Source of the DNA: Pseudomonadota bacterium
GTDB lineage: Bacteria; Desulfobacterota; Binatia; Binatales; Binataceae
Direction: 5' to 3'
NCBI GenBank assembly: GCA_021324885.1
Contig: JAJPIF010000028.1
Span: forward strand, 355,574-419,573
DNA: 64,000 nucleotides
Below the pieces are notes generated by a model, which was not told the DNA's origin, searched no databases, and saw only the letters and a program-made list of their open reading frames with translations. This document shows, piece by piece, positions 8,772 through 18,105 of the stretch. A program made the position numbers and the translations under genes. The first letter of the stretch is position 1; every line of letters starts with the position of its first letter.

Positions 8772-9773
8772 TTATTCGACGTAGACATTTTTGGTCAGTT
8801 CGGACAGCGGCGGCTCGGGGCTTTCGTCGGCGAACTTAACGGCGTCGTCCACCACTGCGCTTTCCTCCTGGTCGATCCGGTCGAGCACCGGCGCAGCGAT
8901 TTTGCGTTCATGCAGCAGCAGGTGACGGAAGCGTTTGATCGGGTCGCGTTCCTGCCAGATGCGCTCCTCGCGCTTGGAACGATACTCCGCCGGATCGGAC
9001 ATCGAATGGCCGCGGAAGCGGTAAGTGATCGCTTCGATCAGCGAGGGGCCTTTGCCTTCACGGGCGCGGGCGGCAGCCTCGCTGACCGCGGCGTAAACCT
9101 CGATCACGTCCATTCCGTCCACTCTGACTCCAGGAATCTTGTAGGGGTCGGCGAACCGGTAGAGTTCCTCCTGGCAGATCGCGTTCTGAACCAGCGTACC
9201 CATACCGTAAAAATTGTTTTCGCAAACGAAAATGACCGGCAGCTTCCACAGCGAGGCCATGTTCAGGCTTTCATGAAAGGCGCCTTGAGGCAGCGCGCCG
9301 TCGCCGAAAAAGCAGCATACCACTTCGGGGTCGCCGCGATAGGCGATGGCAAGACCCAGTCCGGTCGCGATCGGCAATCCGCCCCCGACGATCGCGTAAC
9401 CGCCCATGAAGCGCAGCACCGGGTCGAACAGATGCATCGAGCCGCCGCGCCCCTTGGATATGCCGGTCGATTTGCCGAACAACTCCGCCATCACGGCCCG
9501 CGCCGAAGCGCCCTTGGCCAGGCAATGGCCGTGCTCGCGATAGGTGGAGACCACGTAATCCTTGTCATAAAGGCCATGGATTGCGCCGACGGCAATCGCC
9601 TCTTCGCCGGCGTAGAGATGGCAGAAACCCGTGATTTTGCCGCGGGTGTACATCTCGGCCACTTTATCCTCGAAGCGCCGAATCAGGGTCATCAGCCGGT
9701 ATATTTCCAGCAACTCCCCCTCGGCCAGCCGGTACATTGCCCGTTCCGCAATCCGTTCGCGTTCAAGCGCCAT
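8772..9773 (-). CDS. pdhA: Pyruvate dehydrogenase E1 component, alpha subunit
   Basis: Decarboxylating subunit of E1. Seen: the thiamine diphosphate motif beginning GDGALPQG at residue 157 and ending with the Asn pair at 186-187, and a phosphorylation-loop-like YRFRGHSMSDPAEYR. Length 333 is typical. A GAAGGT ribosome site lies about 8 bases upstream of the ATG. It is the first gene of the pdhA-pdhB-pdhC-lpdA-lipB-lipA series, with only 18-75 bases between genes or with overlaps, and a 109-base gap separates it from rnhB, where a promoter can sit. Confidence 0.94.
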   Translation of the reverse strand: MALERERIAERAMYRLAEGELLEIYRLMTLIRRFEDKVAEMYTRGKITGFCHLYAGEEAIAVGAIHGLYDKDYVVSTYREHGHCLAKGASARAVMAELFGKSTGISKGRGGSMHLFDPVLRFMGGYAIVGGGLPIATGLGLAIAYRGDPEVVCCFFGDGALPQGAFHESLNMASLWKLPVIFVCENNFYGMGTLVQNAICQEELYRFADPYKIPGVRVDGMDVIEVYAAVSEAAARAREGKGPSLIEAITYRFRGHSMSDPAEYRSKREERIWQERDPIKRFRHLLLHERKIAAPVLDRIDQEESAVVDDAVKFADESPEPPLSELTKNVYVE

Positions 9774-9798
9774 AATTCTTTACCTTCACAATTATTGT

Positions 9799-9817
9799 AT
9801 CGCGATCCATCCGCGAT
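9799..9817. promoter_or_regulatory. Dyad symmetry upstream of pdhA
   Basis: A 6-base inverted repeat, ATCGCG and CGCGAT, separated by 7 bases, lies 26-44 bases upstream of the pdhA start and overlaps an AT-rich stretch (TACAAT on the minus strand just downstream) that could be a -10 box. This is where a repressor of a pdh operon would bind. No known operator consensus is matched; the function is inference. Confidence 0.25.
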
Positions 9818-9882
9818 TATAGGGGGGAGTTTCCACTTCCGCCGTTAGATGGTCCGCGCGGCTAAATGCAGCCGCTGTGCCA

Positions 9883-10518
9883 TCAATCGATAAACCCCAG
9901 ATTCATCTGCGCGGCGGCGTTGACCGGGGCGAACGAGGTGCGATGGATCGGCGACGGACCGAGGCGATCGATCGCTTCCAGATGCTCAGCCGTACAGTAG
10001 CCCTTGTGACGGGCAAAACCGTATCCGGGGTAAATGCTATCGAATTCGCACATCAATCGATCACGAGTCACTTTGGCTAAAATCGAGGCCGCCGCGATGC
10101 AGAAGCTCTTGCGGTCACCGCCGACGATATGGGTTTGCGGTATCCTGAGATTGCGAATCCGCCGCCCGTCAACCAGCACATGCTCAGGTTTTATGCATAG
10201 CGCTTCCACCGCGCGCAAACACGCCATCAGCGTCGCATGATAGATGTTGAACCGATCGATCTCCTCGACTTCGGCTCGGCCCACAGCGAAAGCCTGCGCG
10301 CGTTCAATGATAATGTCGTAGAGTTCCTCGCGCCTGGATGGCGGGAGCTGCTTGGAATCGTGAACGCCCTTGATATGGATTTCGGGCGCGAAGATCACGG
10401 CGGCGGCGACCACCGGCCCCGCCATCGGCCCGACACCGGCTTCGTCCACACCGGCGACTGTCAGCAATCCCTCGCGCCACAATTTGCGCTCGTAACGCAG
10501 GTCGGCTCGCCGCTTCAC
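9883..10518 (-). CDS. rnhB: Ribonuclease HII
   Basis: Endonuclease that cuts the RNA strand of RNA-DNA hybrids and single ribonucleotides misincorporated in DNA. Seen: the diagnostic VDEAGVGPMAGPVVAAAV near the N-terminus (D25 and E26 bind the metal), HVLVDGRRI with the third acidic residue, and SILAKVTRDRLM with the fourth. Length 211 is usual. It sits between gntK and pdhA on the same strand, with about 90-110 bases on either side, so it may have its own transcript. Confidence 0.96.
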   Translation of the reverse strand: MKRRADLRYERKLWREGLLTVAGVDEAGVGPMAGPVVAAAVIFAPEIHIKGVHDSKQLPPSRREELYDIIIERAQAFAVGRAEVEEIDRFNIYHATLMACLRAVEALCIKPEHVLVDGRRIRNLRIPQTHIVGGDRKSFCIAAASILAKVTRDRLMCEFDSIYPGYGFARHKGYCTAEHLEAIDRLGPSPIHRTSFAPVNAAAQMNLGFID

Positions 10519-10610
10519 TACTGCTCCTCCGCCTCTCCTGTGGTCTCAGCCATTATGGTGATCTATTCATCGCGCGATCAAACCGGCCGGGCGCGATTTT
10601 CGAGATCTGT

Positions 10611-11132
10611 TCACAGATCCAGCCTCGCGCGTATTGCCGCCACGATTGCCTCCGGAGCCGGCGCGATATCGACTGCGATTGCGTTATCCGGCTCCTCCAG
10701 CGTCTGAAACTGGCTCGCCAGGAGCGAAACGCCGGCATAATGTCCGCTGCGTCGGGCAAGCCGTTGGCGAATCAGTTCGAAATCGCCGCGCAGGTACACG
10801 AACGCTTCACGGTTGCGGTCGACCGTCAGCAGATCTCGATACCGCTGTTTGAGCGCCGAGCATGCCAGCACCGTCCTGCGCCCCGTCGCCAGTCTTTGGC
10901 TGATCAACGCGCGCAGCGCATCCAACCATAAACGGCGGTCCTCATCGCCAAGGCCTACGCCCCGAGACATTTTGATCCTTGCGTCGGGCGTGTGGAAATC
11001 GTCAGCGTCAACGAACTCCCATCCCAGCTGCTGCGCCAACATCCGTCCGATGGTGGTTTTGCCGGACCCGGCAACGCCCAGTACGATCACGATTTGTACC
11101 GAGGGTGTTGCAGTTTTGTCTTTATCCGACAT
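10611..11132 (-). CDS. gntK: Gluconokinase
   Basis: Small P-loop kinase that phosphorylates D-gluconate to 6-phosphogluconate. Seen: Walker A GVAGSGKTT (19-27), FVDADDFHTPDARIKMSRG (substrate region), the family-specific ACSALKQRYRD and HYAGVSLLASQFQTLE. Length 173 is typical of the GntK/shikimate-kinase-like family. Its start overlaps the end of the upstream 526-residue membrane protein gene by 11 bases, which points to co-transcription. No other gluconate genes are in the window. Confidence 0.92.
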   Translation of the reverse strand: MSDKDKTATPSVQIVIVLGVAGSGKTTIGRMLAQQLGWEFVDADDFHTPDARIKMSRGVGLGDEDRRLWLDALRALISQRLATGRRTVLACSALKQRYRDLLTVDRNREAFVYLRGDFELIRQRLARRSGHYAGVSLLASQFQTLEEPDNAIAVDIAPAPEAIVAAIRARLDL

Positions 11133-12702
11133 GGATCAGGCCTGAAAGACCCGCGGCCAGCAGGGGAGTGAGAATCCACCCGGCCAGGATATGAACCCAC
11201 AGATACCATCGCAGCAACACCCCGCCACGCGGACACTTTTTCAACTCCGGGTTCAGATGCGCGCCGTGATACGGATTGGGACGCCAGTACTCGCCCTGAT
11301 GGAGATCCACCACCGGCAGAAAATTCTCCAAAGAGTACACGAAGGCGTTAAAGCGCGGATAATGCGCCGGCGTCGTCCCGCTTTTCATAAAGGATTGGTA
11401 AGCCGCCTCTTCGGTTGGACTCACCAGGCGCATCGTGTAGCCCCATTGAAACAGCACCGTCCCCAGCGCGACGAATCCGGTGATCCACCACAGGGCGCGC
11501 AGCGGGATAAAGCCGTAACCGATTGTATATTGCAGCAGCGCGTTCCAGGCGCGCTCCAGCCGTCCCAGACCGGTCTCACGCCGCTGGGCGACACGTTGCG
11601 CGATCTCCACTTTTATGGCGTCGTCGGTCTCGCCGGCCGCCGTCAACGCCCTGGCCAACTCGGCATAAGGCTGCGCGCGGAATCCGCGAGGCTGGCGTCT
11701 GAGCCATATCAACCGACTCCTGGCATCCGCCGGGCTGTCATCGCCAAAACCTTCGTACTCAAATCCATTGAGCATCAGATTACCGCGTACGGGCCAGCTC
11801 GACTGATCGTCCCACAAATCGGTGGCGCGCGCGTCCGCCAAATCCAGTTGGGTGTTTGGCGTGAGCGATATCGCCACCCAGTAGAGCGATCCCTCAATTC
11901 TGGCCCGTTCAGCGACCAGTCCGTTTTCCTGTGGGCCAAAGAAACTTGCATGATTGAAGCTGAGGGCGTGGCCGACGCGGGCCAGGCGAAAATCGACGAT
12001 CCCGTTGGTGGCGAAGCCTTGATGGAAAATCGCGTCACCGCCGATCGACGAGTCTATCGCCGCTACCGCAGGAGAGCCGGGCGATTGTACGCGGGCGGCG
12101 CTGAAGTCCAGACTGCCGCCAATCGTGGCGCGGTAGAACAATACCTGCTGATAATTTCCGAAGGTCAGGCTGACGTCGCCGTCAACTCTGGCCATGTTGC
12201 CGACGATCGGACCGGTCGCGCTTGCTCTCAGGTCGATAGCGCGAATGTGGGCATTGGAAATATCGATTCCGTCCGCAATCGAGCATCGCACAAGCGTTAG
12301 CGGAAAGGGCACCGTCAGATACGAGAGATCGAGCGGGCCAACAATGCGCGCGGCTTTGATTCCAGCGCCGCTGGGATGGACCAGCGGCGCCGCCGCCGGA
12401 TCGCTGCCCAGCCATGCGAGCAGCGGCGCTCGAATCGTGCGCTCCGGTCCCCATGATTGGGCGTGCAGCGGATCGTTGGTGGGATCATCAGGGTCATCCC
12501 GCGGACCCGCCCACTGGAGTTCGCGTTGCGGAGCGCTGCGCACCAACAGCAATTCCGCGCGGCTGAGATTGCCGAACTTCTCCCGCGCCATCCGCTCCAG
12601 CAAATCCGCTTTGCTCTCGGCGGCGCCGGCCGATCGGGCCGCGGAGGCCAAAATCATGGCCATCACCAGGCCAATCGAAATCAGACGCCGTCCTCGTATC
12701 AC
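11122..12702 (-). CDS. Exported/membrane protein with repetitive N-terminal half
   Basis: Not assigned to a named function. The 526-residue product begins with a signal-like segment (about 1-28, positive start then hydrophobic, ending SAGAAES). Residues about 110-310 carry a loose repeat of hydrophobic-polar strands (LDLSYLTV, DIDISNA-like, DGDVSLTF, GGSLDFS, GGDAIF), as in right-handed beta-helix or pentapeptide-like proteins. Two membrane segments follow (about 398-425 and 493-523), with an FVYSLENFLPVVDLHQGEYW motif between them; I have seen similar motifs in uncharacterised bacterial membrane proteins. It overlaps gntK. The repeats would face the periplasm if the signal segment is cleaved. 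Confidence 0.75.
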   Translation of the reverse strand: MIRGRRLISIGLVMAMILASAARSAGAAESKADLLERMAREKFGNLSRAELLLVRSAPQRELQWAGPRDDPDDPTNDPLHAQSWGPERTIRAPLLAWLGSDPAAAPLVHPSGAGIKAARIVGPLDLSYLTVPFPLTLVRCSIADGIDISNAHIRAIDLRASATGPIVGNMARVDGDVSLTFGNYQQVLFYRATIGGSLDFSAARVQSPGSPAVAAIDSSIGGDAIFHQGFATNGIVDFRLARVGHALSFNHASFFGPQENGLVAERARIEGSLYWVAISLTPNTQLDLADARATDLWDDQSSWPVRGNLMLNGFEYEGFGDDSPADARSRLIWLRRQPRGFRAQPYAELARALTAAGETDDAIKVEIAQRVAQRRETGLGRLERAWNALLQYTIGYGFIPLRALWWITGFVALGTVLFQWGYTMRLVSPTEEAAYQSFMKSGTTPAHYPRFNAFVYSLENFLPVVDLHQGEYWRPNPYHGAHLNPELKKCPRGGVLLRWYLWVHILAGWILTPLLAAGLSGLIHVG

Positions 12703-12945
12703 TTTCGGAATACCGCTTGATTGTTGACCATCAGATGATGCTTCGCCCGCGCTGAGATCAAGGGGCGAGTAATGGCGGAAAAGAGAAAAGAGAAAGTTTA
12801 ACCGATGGCCCCTTGCTTAAAGGGGAAGGGGTGATTGTTCGACGGATCGCTGCGATTCCTAAACCTCTCTTTTCTCCTTGCTCTTTTTTTCCGGGACCAC
12901 GCTGGTAAAGTCGTGCTCGACATAGATCCGCAGGGAGTCATCGCT

Positions 12946-13716
12946 ATGAAATTCGAGAACAAAATCGCGATTGTAACCGGAGCGGGGGCTGGCATGGGAC
13001 GGGCTATCGCACTGCGCTTTGCCACCGAAGGCGCCCGGGTGGTGCTTGCGGAAGTCAACCAGGAGTCGCTGGACGAAACGCTGGCGGCAACCGGGGGCCG
13101 CGGGATGGCGGTTCGGACTGATATCGCCAACATCGGTGACATCGATGAATTGATCTCGCGCGCGGTCGAAGCGTTCGGACGGATCGATATTCTGGTCAAC
13201 AATGCGGGCGTCACCAAACCGCTGGGGTTCTTCGAAGTGACCGAGGCGGACTGGGACTGGATGTATTCGGTCAATGCGCGCGGGCTTTTTTTCTGTATGC
13301 AAAGGGCGGCGCGCGAGATGGTCAATCAGCGGGCGGGGAAAATCGTCAATATCGCGTCGATCGCGGGCAAGGGTTTTCCCGGCACCTCCAATATCGCGTA
13401 TGCCGGAACCAAGGGCGCGGTCATCGCCATGACGCGAATCGGAGCCTCGCAACTGGCCCGATACAATATCAACGTCAACGCGATCTGTCCCGGCGCTACC
13501 CGCACCAATCTGTTCGAGATGGGTATCATGGAGGCGGTCAACAAGCGCAAGATCACGCGCGAGGAAGCGGTGCGCCGAATGGAGGCGACGATTCCACTGG
13601 GCCGATCCAATTCGCCCGACGATATCGCCAACATGGCCGCATTCCTGGCCTCATCGGAGGCCGACAACATCACGGGTCAATCCTTCAACGTTGACGGCGG
13701 CCTGATGTGGGATTGA
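12946..13716 (+). CDS. SDR-family NAD(P)-dependent oxidoreductase
   Basis: Classical short-chain dehydrogenase/reductase of 256 residues. Seen: the dinucleotide motif TGAGAGMG (11-18), NNAG at about 85-88, and the catalytic triad S138, Y152 and K156 (YAGTK). The C-terminal GQSFNVDGGLMWD is typical. The ATG at 12946 is chosen over the open frame from 12835 because GGGAG lies about 8 bases upstream and the fold starts here. FabG-like members act on many 3-oxo or hydroxy substrates; no neighbour fixes the substrate. Confidence 0.92.
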   Translation: MKFENKIAIVTGAGAGMGRAIALRFATEGARVVLAEVNQESLDETLAATGGRGMAVRTDIANIGDIDELISRAVEAFGRIDILVNNAGVTKPLGFFEVTEADWDWMYSVNARGLFFCMQRAAREMVNQRAGKIVNIASIAGKGFPGTSNIAYAGTKGAVIAMTRIGASQLARYNINVNAICPGATRTNLFEMGIMEAVNKRKITREEAVRRMEATIPLGRSNSPDDIANMAAFLASSEADNITGQSFNVDGGLMWD

Positions 13717-13830
13717 TCGGGTACGCTGGGCGCCCGCCGCCGCAAACCCGGCGCTGGGCGCGTCGGCTCGAAGATCAACCTCAGCGCGGCTTTTAGCCGG
13801 CAGGGAATTGTGTTAAGGGATGGCCACGCA

Positions 13831-13845
13831 AGCAGCGGCGCTGCT
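13831..13845. promoter_or_regulatory. Palindrome upstream of the DUF1329 gene
   Basis: AGCAGCG and CGCTGCT, separated by a single base, form a near-perfect palindrome 61-75 bases before the next start codon. It could be an operator or simply a stem-loop. Nothing else is evident in the 189-base gap. Confidence 0.2.
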
Positions 13846-13905
13846 GCCTGGGGATAGCCGCATCGCTTGCGCTTCAGGCCTGAACACTTTTGCAGGAGAG
13901 AAACG

Positions 13906-15240
13906 ATGACGCGAAGCTTCTGTACGATCGCTATCGGGGCGCTTCTGGTGTTGGCGACTGCGGCCTCGGCGCAGCTATTCGATCGCAAGGTTTACGATCA
14001 GATGGTGGACGCGTCGTCATCGCAGACCATCCCGCCGGGTACGAAAATCACCTGGCAGAACTGGAGCCAGTACAAAAACTTCTTCCCGTACTTTATTCAG
14101 CTTGGATACGAGGGGGGCAGGCATTTTCATGTAATCGACAGTCCGGACTACGTAGTCGAGGTCGGGCCGACCCAGGATTTTCCAATGCCCAAGGCGATGC
14201 GTGAGAATACCGAGAAATATGCCGGCCAGACCAGGTTGGTGCCGGATGCAGCCACCGGAGGTTTTACCTGGACCGGTTACCAGGCGGGAACTCCGTTCCC
14301 CAATCCCACCGATCCCGACAAGGCCGCCAAGATCATGTACAACACGTGGGCCGGCTTTTACATTCCCTTTGCGCTGCATGAATTCAGCCACAACTGGGAG
14401 ACCGACAGCTTCGGCAATGTCCAACCTGAAGATACCGACGACACCTTCTACCGCCTGATGCATCTAAGCGATCCGCCTTACCCCATGAACCTTCCCGACG
14501 CCGGCGGCAACATCTTTGCCAACAGGTTCATCCAAATCACTCCCGAGCAGGCCAAATATACAACCGCCCTGGAGCTGTATCCCGACGATCCGGCGCGTCT
14601 GACCGAGGAATACGTATTTCTGCCCAGCCTGCGGCGATCACTGCGGCTTTCGACCTCGTCGCGCTGCACGCCGATATTGGGCACCGACTATCTGGCCGAC
14701 GACACCGACTGGAAGCCGGCATTCTTCAGGCCCGAATACATCGGCGAGAAGAAATTACTGGTCCCATTCATGAACCCGAAGATCGCTTACACCGAAGCCG
14801 CGCAACAAGGCTACGTCGGCGGCGACTACAAGCCGGGGGCGGCTTTCCCGGGCTGGCCCAAACCAGGCTTCAACACGTGGCAATTGCGCAAAGTGTATCT
14901 CATCAATCTAAGGGCGACCGAGGCTTTGGGGCGCGGATACTGCTACACCGACCGCATCTTTTACATCGACGCCCAGACCTGGAACCAGCCCTACCTGGAA
15001 AACTATGACCGCAGCGAGAAGCTTTATCATATTACCTGGCTGATCCTCGGCCCGGTCATGTACCAGGGTCAGATGACTGTTCAGCCGCGATCGTTCGGGT
15101 TCTCGATGGCGATGGACTTGCAGAACAATCATGCTTCGCCCGACATCGGCTATGCGCTGACCATTGATAACGACGTACCGGGCGAATACCGCGAGGCGGG
15201 CGTGTACACGCCCAGCGGTCTGGACCGCGTAATGAAGTGA
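13906..15240 (+). CDS. DUF1329 family exported protein
   Basis: A 444-residue protein with a clear signal peptide (MTRSFCTIAIGALLVLATAASA). The body has features I associate with DUF1329: the AGTPFPNPTDPDKAAKIMYN segment, many aromatic and Pro residues, and a YCYTDRIFYIDAQTW motif near the C-terminus. DUF1329 proteins are thought to be lipoprotein-localisation-like outer-membrane or periplasmic proteins, often near RND transporters or lipid and aromatic degradation genes; none of those are adjacent here. The start at 13906 follows a GCAGGAGAG ribosome site. Function is unknown. Confidence 0.8.
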   Translation: MTRSFCTIAIGALLVLATAASAQLFDRKVYDQMVDASSSQTIPPGTKITWQNWSQYKNFFPYFIQLGYEGGRHFHVIDSPDYVVEVGPTQDFPMPKAMRENTEKYAGQTRLVPDAATGGFTWTGYQAGTPFPNPTDPDKAAKIMYNTWAGFYIPFALHEFSHNWETDSFGNVQPEDTDDTFYRLMHLSDPPYPMNLPDAGGNIFANRFIQITPEQAKYTTALELYPDDPARLTEEYVFLPSLRRSLRLSTSSRCTPILGTDYLADDTDWKPAFFRPEYIGEKKLLVPFMNPKIAYTEAAQQGYVGGDYKPGAAFPGWPKPGFNTWQLRKVYLINLRATEALGRGYCYTDRIFYIDAQTWNQPYLENYDRSEKLYHITWLILGPVMYQGQMTVQPRSFGFSMAMDLQNNHASPDIGYALTIDNDVPGEYREAGVYTPSGLDRVMK

Positions 15241-15245
15241 TATTC

Positions 15246-15271
15246 GGGGCGCGGCCATCGACCGCGTCCCC
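15246..15271. terminator. Hairpin between convergent genes
   Basis: GGGGCGCGG pairs with CCGCG-T-CCCC (one bulged base) around a CCATCGA loop, 6 bases after the DUF1329 stop and 21 bases beyond the stop of the convergent peptidase gene. There is no T-run, so it would be a bidirectional terminator only in the loose sense. Confidence 0.4.
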
Positions 15272-15291
15272 GCGTGTTCGCACTCCGGTAA

Positions 15292-18105
15292 TCAGAAAAG
15301 CGTGAATGCGCCGCCCGGGCCGCTGCCGGAACTGGTGTAAGGTACGAATGGCGGATTGAAGGCCTGGACGTAGGACGCGCCGCTCATCGCGGCAGCGGGC
15401 CGGCTGAATGTGAACATGGTCGAGGAGCTGACGGTCAGAGGAATCTTCGGCACCCCACCGGCCGCGAATCCGCCAAGGTTAACCACCGAGCCACCCTGCG
15501 TATTGAAGAGGTTGATCACTGTCAGGGTTGAAAAACCGGTGCCTTTGACCGTGATCGTGCTGCCCGACTGAGTGACCGAGGTTATGGAAATCGTCGCTCC
15601 GGCAACCACCGAAACCGCATTGCTGGACTTGCTGTAGCCGCCGCCGGGGCCGCTGTTGACCACTACCAATGACAGCGGTCCGGTAGGTGTCGTGGATGGC
15701 AAGGTGAAGGTCAACGAGCTGGAGGTAAAGCCACCTGGGCCGATTAAGATGGTAGGCATCCTACCGCCGGTGCAGGCGCAATAAACCAGCACAGCGACAC
15801 CATTGGTCGTGTCAAAGCCGCTGCCACCCAAGGTCACCGATGACCCCTGGGTAAGGACCGTTTGAACATTATTGGTGGCGTAAGCGGGATTGGAGCTGGT
15901 CGGGGCGAGCCCCACTCCGTTGATGCTGGTGATGGTGGGGATGCCGGCCGCGGCCGACCCCTGCAGCAGCGCTGAAGCCACGTTGGATGCCCGGTAGCCC
16001 AAATCGGCATTGACCACCTGAACGCTGACGAAGCCGTTGCCTAACGGCACCGTGGCGGGCACGGGCACCGTCAGCAGGGTTGGACTGTAGCTCGAAGGCG
16101 TAAGCGGCCCGGCATTAACGGGTCCACTGGAAGTGGCGACGAAAAAATTAACCTTGGCGCCGGGGCTGAAGGAATTCCCGGAAATATTAAAGCTTGAGCC
16201 AACCTGAATCACCGACGGAATTGAGCTGATCGCGGGAGTCGCAGGCGGCGAGACCCAGCTATTGCCGAACGTGCTGATATCGACTGAGCCCCATCCGCTG
16301 GTCTGGTCGAAGCCGGGACCTGCGCTGAAGCCGGCCACCCCGTTGAAGTTGTTATTACCCACGGTGACGTCGCGAAATCCCGATGCGGCCGCGGCCGTGT
16401 TCGCCAGCGCATAAATGCGTGGATTAAGCGAGCCGGTGCGCCCGGCGCTTAGCTGGGCGAGCAGCTTGGCGATACCCGCCCACACCGGCGCCGACAAGCT
16501 GGTCCCGCCGATACAGCAGCTAATCACCGGTGAACCATATGAATCGGTATTTCCCCAGAACACGCCCGGACTATAGGGGCTTGCGATAATCGCCACGTCA
16601 GGGAAGTCGCGCATGCCGTCGTTGGGAACGCCAGGACCGATTTGATACGAGGGTTTCGAATAGATACCGCTGACTCCGCCGCCGGTCGCACCGCCTCCGG
16701 GATGCGCAATCGAATCGTTCCAGGCGGATTCCGGCACATCTCCAACGTTATTTCCGCCGACGAAATTGGGCGTAAATGCCGTGCCACCGACGTTGGTTAC
16801 ATTGGGATCGGTCCCCAATTCATTGGGAGTCCGCGTGCTCGCCACGACACAGCTATTTGTCGTGGCATCGTACGCTAGTCCCGCCGCGCCCCAGTCACCC
16901 GAAATAATGAACACCGATTGGCCTTGCGCGGCAGCCTGGGCGTAAATCGGACTTACCACGGTGGTATAGAAGCTGGAACTGGCTCCGCACATTGCGAAAC
17001 TGACGCTGATCACACCGCAGGCGTTGTCGTTGACCGCCCTTTGGATCGAATCGATTATGGAACCGTTGGGTGAAGCGGTGGCGTCGTTGCCCAGGTAAAA
17101 GCGGTGGGTCGCTCCCGGCGCCACCGCGTGGGACCATTCCAGGTCGAGAAAGGCTTCGTTTTCCGCCCCGTTGGCGCCGGGATCGACGCCGTCGGTCAGA
17201 ATGGTCGTGATGCTTGAGGCGGGCAAGTCGAAAGTGCTGTTAAACAGGCTTACAGCCGACGCGGAAAAATTCGAGGTGCCGACAATCGCCAGGCAATCGC
17301 CGCCGGCTCCGGTAGCCCCACTGCCAATTAAAGGATTCTCGTCGTAAAACGACCGGAAATCCGAGGGTCCGAAAGAGATGACGCCACCAATGTCCACCCC
17401 CGGGGTGGCGATGGCCGGACCGCTTTCCGGCACCGAAGATGCCGGTCCCGGGTCAAGCAACCCCGGCGGATTGAGCAGTTCGGCGTCGCCCTGGCCTGAC
17501 GGATTGGGCGGCGCCACGGACGCCGGCATCGAATGGATGAAGTTATCCAGGCCGGTCACCGAACCAACCACGCCGGCGAGTCCCGCCGGAATCAGCGGGT
17601 CGGTGATGTTGGAATACGAAGTGCCGTCGCCGAAGGCCATGATGCTGGTGGAAAAGGCCCGTTCGGCATCGGCCACCGTCGCGGTGAAGCGCACATAACG
17701 TTGGGCCAGACTCGTGGCGGTTACCTGAAAGCCCTGCGCCTTGAGCCACTGCGACACCGCATTAACGTCCTGCTGCGAAGGACCAAAGCGCGCGTCAAAC
17801 TGTGCCGGCGTAAGCCATCTATGGTAGTCAGGCGAGGCGGGGTTCTGTTGATTTCGGAGTAATTGGTCAAGTGCGCTGCGATTGCGCAGGGCCAGATTTA
17901 CCTGGAGATTGAGTTGCGCGACCGGGTTGGCGCGGCCCACCGGCTGCAAACCGCTGATTTCCCTGGGATGGTTTCCGGACAGCGCGACGACGGAGCCGCT
18001 TTGCGCGCCGGCGCTCTCTACCAAAAAGCACATTACTATAATTGCGAGTAGGGGAAAGACCGTCACGGGCGTCGTCGCCCACATTCTTGCTGAGTACACT
18101 TTCAC
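15292..18105 (-). CDS. Secreted S53 (sedolisin/kumamolisin) peptidase
   Basis: Acid serine-carboxyl peptidase precursor of 937 residues. Order: signal segment (about 10-34), pro-kumamolisin activation domain (about 40-190, with YHRWLTPAQFDARFGPS), catalytic domain (about 235-620), then two or three Ig/IPT-like beta domains. Active-site residues are visible: E317 and D321 in NEAFLDLEW, the oxyanion Asp D404 in ISGDWGAAG, and the serine S536 in GGTSLSAP; DVTVGNN and GFDQTSGWGS supply the calcium site. The frame starts at a GTG at 18105; a second GTG at 18099 has GGAG at better spacing and may be the true start. Likely secreted to degrade extracellular protein. Confidence 0.93.
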   Translation of the reverse strand: MKVYSARMWATTPVTVFPLLAIIVMCFLVESAGAQSGSVVALSGNHPREISGLQPVGRANPVAQLNLQVNLALRNRSALDQLLRNQQNPASPDYHRWLTPAQFDARFGPSQQDVNAVSQWLKAQGFQVTATSLAQRYVRFTATVADAERAFSTSIMAFGDGTSYSNITDPLIPAGLAGVVGSVTGLDNFIHSMPASVAPPNPSGQGDAELLNPPGLLDPGPASSVPESGPAIATPGVDIGGVISFGPSDFRSFYDENPLIGSGATGAGGDCLAIVGTSNFSASAVSLFNSTFDLPASSITTILTDGVDPGANGAENEAFLDLEWSHAVAPGATHRFYLGNDATASPNGSIIDSIQRAVNDNACGVISVSFAMCGASSSFYTTVVSPIYAQAAAQGQSVFIISGDWGAAGLAYDATTNSCVVASTRTPNELGTDPNVTNVGGTAFTPNFVGGNNVGDVPESAWNDSIAHPGGGATGGGVSGIYSKPSYQIGPGVPNDGMRDFPDVAIIASPYSPGVFWGNTDSYGSPVISCCIGGTSLSAPVWAGIAKLLAQLSAGRTGSLNPRIYALANTAAAASGFRDVTVGNNNFNGVAGFSAGPGFDQTSGWGSVDISTFGNSWVSPPATPAISSIPSVIQVGSSFNISGNSFSPGAKVNFFVATSSGPVNAGPLTPSSYSPTLLTVPVPATVPLGNGFVSVQVVNADLGYRASNVASALLQGSAAAGIPTITSINGVGLAPTSSNPAYATNNVQTVLTQGSSVTLGGSGFDTTNGVAVLVYCACTGGRMPTILIGPGGFTSSSLTFTLPSTTPTGPLSLVVVNSGPGGGYSKSSNAVSVVAGATISITSVTQSGSTITVKGTGFSTLTVINLFNTQGGSVVNLGGFAAGGVPKIPLTVSSSTMFTFSRPAAAMSGASYVQAFNPPFVPYTSSGSGPGGAFTLF

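Noticed and set aside
12809..12825. CCCCTT/AAGGGG hairpin in the gap between divergent genes
   Set aside because: It does not follow the end of any gene, so terminator function is unlikely; a chance stem in a purine-rich stretch.
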